NCBI GenBank assembly: GCA_024364805.1
Contig: CM044495.1
Coordinates: 44,871,273-44,909,060, forward strand
DNA: 37,788 nt
Source of the DNA: Euprymna scolopes
Lineage: Eukaryota > Mollusca > Cephalopoda > Sepiida > Sepiolidae
Reading direction: 5' to 3'
This document shows positions 32,102-37,788 of the stretch, piece after piece. How positions within the stretch are numbered: the stretch's first letter is position 1; every line of letters begins with the position of its first letter. The notes under the pieces are model-generated. The model was given only the letters and a program-made list of their open reading frames with translations. It did no database searches and was not told the DNA's origin. The translations under genes were made by a program, and so were the position numbers.

Positions 32102-33508
32102 TAAACACGATAGCTTGTCTGTAAATATTAAAAATTACTTCCTGGTAATTCAGCCAGGAAAACGGTGAGTAGACTCAAATTGATACATAAAATCATAATC
32201 ACCTTCAATCCTGCCCAAATAGTAAAGGCTTTAATGTCAAAGAATTAATATGCAGTTTTGTTACCGAATAAAATAACGGGTAGTGCGAAAAGAAAAATAT
32301 AATTTCAAAGCACAATGGTGGTCTCTTAGAAAATATGGGATGGCGTTATGTTTGATGCTGTCTTGGCAGTAAATAAAAAAATATAATATCGAAAGCAGAA
32401 GAAGAGAAATCTCCATTCATAGGCTAACAATGACTGCTTGTCTTCAGGAATCCAACGGAAATGAGAAAAATGTGAGAAACTCGTCGATAATAGATTTCGG
32501 ATGTTAAAGCAACGTTTACTGTCTTTAGTGACAGACTTTTATCTTGAAGTTCATTTTTTCCTCATTATATTTCTATATTTTTTACATTTTGATATTTTAA
32601 TCTGTTGGCATATTTGTTTCAACTTTGCATTCATGTTCATATCTCTCTTCCTCTCTCTATTACTCTCTCTCTCTGTCTTTCTCTCTCTCTCTAGTAATGC
32701 GTGTTATGTTATCTTCCTCACTAACCGTGTGGCTCTCGTATTTTAATGCACTTAATGCATAAACAACCAAGCAGACACACACTAATATAGTAGAATATGT
32801 GTGATATTTACTTAGTGTTTTCAGCTTTCACCCTATTTTACTTGATTAGTCAGTGGAGCATTTTGACAAAGTCGGTTGTAAATTGAGAAAATCCATCTCA
32901 ATAAATGTGATATCTGCGCTGATACAAGAATACAAACTGAATCATTGGAGAATGTTTTTTTTGGTTGCGGAGACCAGAAAGATGAAGAATAGTATCATAT
33001 AAGACACTAGGTAATCGTATAGTAAAAAGTCCAAGAAGTTAATCAGCTCTATATTCTTCATTTAACCTTGAGAGAAAATTGATAAAGTATATTTGCGCCC
33101 TTATTGATGTATAACTTAGCAGTGATTTTCCAATAAACAACAACATTTTTAAGGCCGTGTTTTATTAGTGAAGTAACGAAGATAACTCCAATATTATTGG
33201 ATAAATAGTGTGATAGAGAGAGAGATATATAGAGAGTTTCACACACAGACAAACAGACGCACAGACAGTGTGAGAGTAATGGCGTTGTTATTTACTGCAT
33301 TGTTTTTGTCCTAGTTAAGTAGCCCACGCCATCTTCCACAGAATAGTTAACTTTTAATTTCATCTATAGCTGAATAGAGTAAATAGTTTTCCATACATTT
33401 TTCGAAAGTATTGGACAAAAGTCACTTAATAGAAACTCCCAATTCCGAACGTGTTTATTCCAAACGATTAGCCATATGAGAGTTTAAACATTGTTTACTT
33501 TAATTTTA
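32102..33508. other. No gene; CT-rich tract
   Basis: A CT-rich stretch lies at 32640-32695 and a short GA-rich stretch near 33210. Nothing else is supported. Confidence 0.5.
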
Positions 33509-33982
33509 TTTATTGCAGACTGTTATCCTCATCTTTTCTTAGTTGTTTCACGATGTTTCGGCCAACTATTCCTCTGGCCTTTTTCAGGTAGTAACCGCGA
33601 CGGCATAGGAACTCTGAATATTATACTGCATCCACTGTAATTACTGCCTTCCGTAGTTGTTTTCGTCGCACCACGTTTTTTGGCCAAGTAGGCCTCTGGC
33701 CGGCTTTGGGTAGGGTTAAAACCGCTATCTACAGACAATTCTCACTTGGAACCCTAAGGATTGAAGTCTCTATCCACTGCGACACGGGCCCCGAAGGTTC
33801 CAGGTGTGAATTGTTTGAAGATAGCGGTTTCAATTGCACCCAAAGCCGTAATTACAGTGGAGGCAGTTAATAGATTCGGGGTTCCTATCCCGTCGCGGTT
33901 ACAATCTGACGAAGGCAAGAGGAATAGTTGGCCGAAACATCGTGAAACAACTAAGAAGAGATGAGGATAATAGTCCGCAATA
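33509..33982. repeat. Foldback: head-to-head inverted copies of one repeat
   Basis: The left arm (33509-33753) and right arm (33796-33982) are inverted copies around a 42-bp centre. Matched blocks, outside in, are TTAGTTGTTTCACGATG, TTTCGGCCAACTATTCCTC, AACCGCGACGGCATAGGAAC, CCACTGTAATTAC, GGCTTTGGGT and AACCGCTATCT with their reverse complements. The arms differ by point changes and by about 57 extra bases in the left arm (about 33645-33702). Those bases hold a further, diverged copy of the GGCCAGAGG..TAG/CTTGGCC motif. Read outward, each copy ends in an A-rich stretch (GCAATAAATAAAA on the left; GCAATAAGTAAAA on the right). Minus- and plus-strand frames end in the same RNSWPKHRETTKKR peptide purely because of this symmetry, so no protein is claimed. 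It could come from a Penelope-like or other retroelement end, or a foldback transposon. Confidence 0.88.
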
Positions 33983-34247
33983 AGTAAAAAATTAATAAAT
34001 AATAATGAATTCGGATTAAATAATTTATATTGCTTGCATTCTGCAAACTAACGATGGGATTTTATTATTTGTTTCGTTATTACTGTTGCTATAGCTAATA
34101 TTACAATAACTGCTACACAATTAATATATTTCCATCAATTACTGTCGATTTACATGTCCTCATAGGCCGCAAAGTTCGGCAAAGGTCTTTAAAAGAGGTG
34201 AAAATGTTGCTACCCAAAATAGGACACTTTACGTGGGAAATAAATAA

Positions 34248-34251
<4 letters not shown>

Positions 34252-34326
<75 letters not shown>
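34252..34326. repeat. (TA)n microsatellite
   Basis: About 75 bases of TA after a short (AAAT)n. Confidence 0.97.
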
Positions 34327-34329
<3 letters not shown>

Positions 34330-34830
34330 CCATTGGCATTCATTCGCAGGTATAGGGGATACCAGCGACAGTTTATACAGTTAACAACTGTGAATAGAAG
34401 ATGTATGAAAACCGTGGGCCTAGTCTTTATTAGGTTTTAATCTTTACTATCGTTTAATAAAGATTTAAACGCAATTTTCTCCAAGGTTATTTCTGATATT
34501 TCTGTTTTTGTCAAAATTTTTCTTTTCACTACAAGAGAAAATGTAACAACCACGACGATTAGGAAGTGACGGGGGTTCTCGTAAAAGATAAATACTGACA
34601 ATCTGGATGTGAAAATCTCGAATCCAATTCCTTCCGCTGATGCATTTTCATTTACAGATATGGTAACGTTCACGTGGGCCCTCCCGTAAGTACCCGGTGT
34701 TCTCATAGGAAAAAAATCTCTAATAGGAATATATTGGGGAATTGAATGCTAACAATATCATCAGAAATGATGCTCACAAAAATAACAACCCACAACAATA
34801 AATTACCATCGTGATTATCTATGATATAGA
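34327..34830. other. Unassigned; 89-codon minus-strand frame
   Basis: An open frame on the minus strand (34706 to 34437) would encode a peptide with a hydrophobic stretch HFLIVVVVTFSLVV followed by KRK, like a single membrane segment with a positive stop-transfer. I recognise no family. It may be chance or part of an element, so it is not called as a gene. Confidence 0.35.
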
Positions 34831-35270
34831 TCTCACCTGTCTTTTTAAATATATGTACTATGTATGCATGTATGTTTGTATGTCTGCCTGAAACTTTCGA
34901 CCACGGCGACAAATTTTCACGATGTTGATATTGTTTTAAAGCGAGACGCTTCGGACGACAAATATCGAAAAATCGACAAAAAAACATTAATTTCTTCACT
35001 CTCAACTGGACACTTTTTTACAAAGATGGGTCGTTTTTTTCGCCGCTATATTAGAAAGTTATCCTCTGTTTCCGATCGACCAGCCTTAAAACTTTCGTTA
35101 ATTCTAGTTTGACAATGGGCGCAACAGCAAAGAAGTCGCGTTTTTGCGTTCCATTTATCCTTCACAGAACGAATCCGAGCCTGCCTGCCTACCATATTTT
35201 CTTTTTTCTTCTTTTTTTTCTAAATACACACACCTCCAAACACCGGCGCAAAGTCGGGCACCCAAGCTAG
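34831..35270 (+). mobile_element. Helitron-like non-autonomous element, copy A
   Basis: 440 bases starting TCTCACCTGTCT after an A and ending GGGCACCCAAGCTAG before a T. A 5' TC, a 3' CTAG (CTRR) and an A/T insertion point without target duplication are the known Helitron signature. A GC-rich stretch (CCGGCGCAAAGTCGGG) lies shortly before the end but forms only a weak hairpin in this copy. It has no coding capacity for Rep or helicase; open frames inside do not match anything. It is homologous along its length to copy B, which starts 13 bases downstream. Confidence 0.65.
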
Positions 35271-35283
35271 TATATAATATAAA

Positions 35284-35673
35284 TCTCACCTATCTGTTTA
35301 AATGTATGTATGTATGTAAGTCATCCTAAAACTTTTTAGCGAGGAGACAGATTTTCACAGGATAGCTAGCGTTTTAAAGCGCGATCCTTCGGACGACAAA
35401 TATCGAAAATTTGGCTAAAAACATTAATTCCTTCACCCTAAACTTGGCACTTTTCTACAAGGAGGGGTCGCTTCTTTCGCAGATATTTTCGAAAGGCATC
35501 CTATCATCGATTATCTAGGTGTTATTTAAACATACGTCAATTCCTGTTTGGCGATGGGTGCAATAGCAAACGCGTCACGTTTTTTTCACTTTCTTTCCCT
35601 CGTTTGCGGTAAAGGTTCGAGCCTGCCTAAACACTCCTCCAAGCACTCAGATACCGCCGGGCGCCTAGGCTAG
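35284..35673 (+). mobile_element. Helitron-like non-autonomous element, copy B
   Basis: 390 bases, TCTCACCTATCTGTTTAAAT to GCGCCTAGGCTAG, again flanked by A and T. Blocks shared with copy A in order are GTATGTATG, ATTTTCAC, GTTTTAAAGCG, CTTCGGACGACAAATATCG, AAAAACATTAATT, GGCACTTTT-type, GCGATGGG-type and GAGCCTGCCT. Copy B lacks about 50 bases relative to A and has point differences throughout, so the pair is not recent. A GGTTCGAGCC inside looks like tRNA box B but has no box A partner. Confidence 0.65.
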
Positions 35674-35689
35674 TACAATATAAATCTGG

Positions 35690-35875
35690 AAATTGTTTTT
35701 TCTCGGTATTTGTATTGTTATTCTTTCTAGAGAAAAACATCGGCTACTTAGGAGAAGGACCACGAGAAGGTTGCCAACATGCTAAGTAAATAAGTGATTT
35801 TTGTGGAACGAACTGGATTCAAACTTGGACCATCCCAGTTGTCTATTTGTGTCGTTACCCACTTGACAACCATCA
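35690..35875 (-). mobile_element. tRNA-derived SINE with pol III promoter boxes
   Basis: On the minus strand, from about 35872 downward, TTGTCAAGTGGG (box A, one mismatch to consensus) is followed 45 bases later by AGTTTGAATCC (box B, near perfect). It is tRNA-like in spacing, but the acceptor stem does not close, so it is not a tRNA gene. The region to about 35690 is taken as the SINE body; its end is uncertain. It is a different family from the SINE at 3.4 and 28.0 kb. Confidence 0.6.
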
Positions 35876-35879
35876 ATTT

Positions 35880-37754
35880 CCACCACAAATTTTATATCTA
35901 ATATTGCTAGTCACATACTACTTTTTAATACCTTTTCACTGCTCAAATTTTATATTTTCGTTTATGTGACCAATCTTCATCCCGTTTCGTCGGATTTTGT
36001 CTTCATAATTTTCTTTCGGCTATTCTGACAAACATCTCTTTGCCAAATACTACTTGTATATTTAATTTGTATTTGAATAAAGTGAAAAGTAATATTCACA
36101 CAGGCAGATATTTTATGTATCAAAATAATGAATGTACTAAATTTTATTTTGCTTTTTTAGTTTAATTTTACAGTTCCGTTTTTGTTTGGTTTACCAATGG
36201 TTGAAAAGTGTGACGCTGAAACAAAGAATGAATTGTATGTTTTTTTTTATTTTTGTATTAGAAAATAAGTTTAGTTTAACTGAGAAATGTAAGTCGTGGA
36301 TCAAGAATATTCTGTTCTTCTTTCCTTCGTTTTATCATCACTACTCTTATAATTGTTCAACAACAACAGCAACAACAACTACTACTACTATTGATGCTCT
36401 ATCTATACGTTTAATACTTCCGCATGATAAGACTATTCTCGTTTACTCGACAGATCTTACTACAATTTACTTACTCTTTATTCTTTATCGTTTATAATAC
36501 TTTATCATCGATTCTGACAGACGTGTGTTTACGAAACACGGTATGTCTACGTTACAAAGAATTTCGAACACGGGAAACAACATCATAGTGCCTCCTTCTC
36601 TTCTTTATTTACTTTTTCTTTTGGTGATGTCCTTAAGCTATGCATATCCTTTTGTTTTCATTAATTTTATTTCGTAATTCTTTTTATCAACAGATTTTCT
36701 TATGTTTTTTTCCTAGTTGAGTTAAAAGTGATTTACCGTAAGTTTATAAAAGAATTACATAAAAAATATTCACTCGTAAAAACTCCTCACCGGAAAGGGG
36801 AGATAATCACATGCGTCGATGTCTGTTAATGCTTGCGAAAACGATGTTATTTAATTTACGAGAGAAAGGAAGTTAATTCACACCAGCGGATATTGTCTTA
36901 TCTATCAAAGCACCGACTGTACTCAATTTTTTTTGTGTGTGTGTGTTTATATTCAGTTTTGTTTTTTGTTGTTCATTTTATTAGTTGTGTTCGTTTGTTT
37001 TATCAATGCTTTAAATTTCTGACGTTGAAACAAAGCACGATACTATCTTCGTGTTAGAGTAAGAATAGGTTCAGCTTCACTAGGGCACTAAAACCTCGTG
37101 AAAAGAACAATGATACGTCATCACTTTATGCTATTAAGACTAATAGTTCAATTCATTTCTTTGTGTTTTTTTCTTCCGCCAACATTTGCATACATATAAA
37201 ATATATTAGGATAAAAATAGGCTTAACTAGCTATTACCTCATTCATCTTAACTTCGACATATCGTAGCTTATAAATATGACAAATATTTTTTCAAATATA
37301 ATATCTATTTGTATGTAATATATATATATAAAAATCAAAGCAATTCTCCCGTCGACTTTACCGTATGAAGTCCACAAAAATATTAACCTGTTCGAATTTC
37401 AAAACATTAATTGTTTATAGTAGTAAAGTATTGTGTGGAACAACCCATAAATTTGTAGAACTACTGCTAATCTCAGTCGGTTAAATTATATGCTACACAG
37501 AGGGCAGATAGAACCCCCGAGATTTTATAAAAGAGTTTTTGGTTTCCCATACACATGTCTTTACGATAACTGTGAGGGAATTTTCCTTGTGGTTTGCAAA
37601 TGCGTCCGCATATTTAGACTTGGAGATTTCATCGTTACAGCGCAGCACATATACGTTCTAATATTCTAAAATTATCGCAAATCTAGTACTTTCCAGTCTC
37701 AACGTCCCTGAGTTTCTGCGATCGAATGAAGACCGGCGTGTTACAGTGGTGGGT

Positions 37755-37756
<2 letters not shown>
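35880..37756. other. About 1.9 kb with no gene recognised
   Basis: Only two short related stretches were noticed (36190-36228 and 36999-37037). A 103-codon frame at 36186-36497 contains poly-Thr from a CAA/CTA repeat and is not convincing as a gene. Confidence 0.45.

Positions 37757-37788
<32 letters not shown>
37757..37788. repeat. (TA)n microsatellite, cut by window end
   Basis: TA repeat runs to the last base of the window. Confidence 0.95.

Noticed and set aside
33529-33964. Two open frames ending in the same RNSWPKHRETTKKR peptide
   Set aside because: The shared peptide results from the inverted repeat; the two arms are mirror copies, and no family supports a protein.
35605-35625. GGTTCGAGCC as a tRNA box B inside Helitron-like copy B
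   Set aside because: There is no box A at the right distance, and copy A lacks the match, so it is chance.
36186-36497. 103-codon open frame with a poly-Thr stretch
   Set aside because: The Thr run comes from a CAA/CTA triplet repeat and the rest is AT-driven; no homologue is recognised.

Overview
The window looks like intergenic or intronic DNA from an animal, most likely a mollusc and probably a cephalopod such as an octopus. It is AT-rich, full of long (TA)n and (AAT)n/(ATT)n arrays, and packed with broken transposable elements. I see no host gene: no spliced conserved protein, no rRNA and no true tRNA. The cephalopod call rests on remembered repeat style (tRNA-headed SINEs, TE ends abutting (TA)n) and is inference.

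Layout. 0-5 kb: a Helitron-type 3' end at 1658, a C-terminal LINE fragment with a restriction-like endonuclease (2.08-2.94 kb), a tRNA-derived SINE on the minus strand (3.36-3.65 kb) and a second endonuclease LINE fragment (3.85-4.33 kb). 5-10 kb: one unassigned minus-strand reading frame, a 118-bp tandem duplication and the 3' end of an RT-type LINE (6.6-7.2 kb), then about 3 kb with nothing recognisable. 10-13 kb: a perfect 40-bp microsatellite hairpin, large TA and AAT arrays, and a third endonuclease LINE fragment framed by AAT repeats on both sides. 13.98-15.8 kb: a fossil Ty1/copia element. 18.4-20.4 kb: a 5'-truncated LINE with most of its reverse transcriptase, bounded on both sides by (TA)n. 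21.6-24.4 kb: a Tc1/mariner 3' half and another decayed LINE. 24.7-30 kb: a 53-bp tandem repeat, a minus-strand Tc1/mariner fragment, a second copy of the 3.4-kb SINE in opposite orientation, a repeat present twice, and a short telomere-like tract.

30.8-32.1 kb holds the best-preserved gene, a full-length mariner (TA duplications, 26-bp perfect terminal repeats, uninterrupted 335-codon transposase). It lacks four codons that in Hsmar1-type transposases hold the first catalytic aspartate. 33.5-34.0 kb is a foldback whose arms are two copies of one repeat joined head to head. It carries three copies of a GGCC...GGCC(G)AAA motif that loosely recalls the hammerhead ribozyme core. 34.8-35.7 kb is a pair of Helitron-like non-autonomous elements in tandem, followed by a SINE with a clear tRNA-like promoter.

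These parts form no pathway. The window is best read as layers of insertions, many of whose ends coincide with TA or AAT microsatellites. The most interesting items are the mariner with the excised catalytic residue, the foldback, the microsatellite-framed LINEs and the tandem Helitron-like pair.
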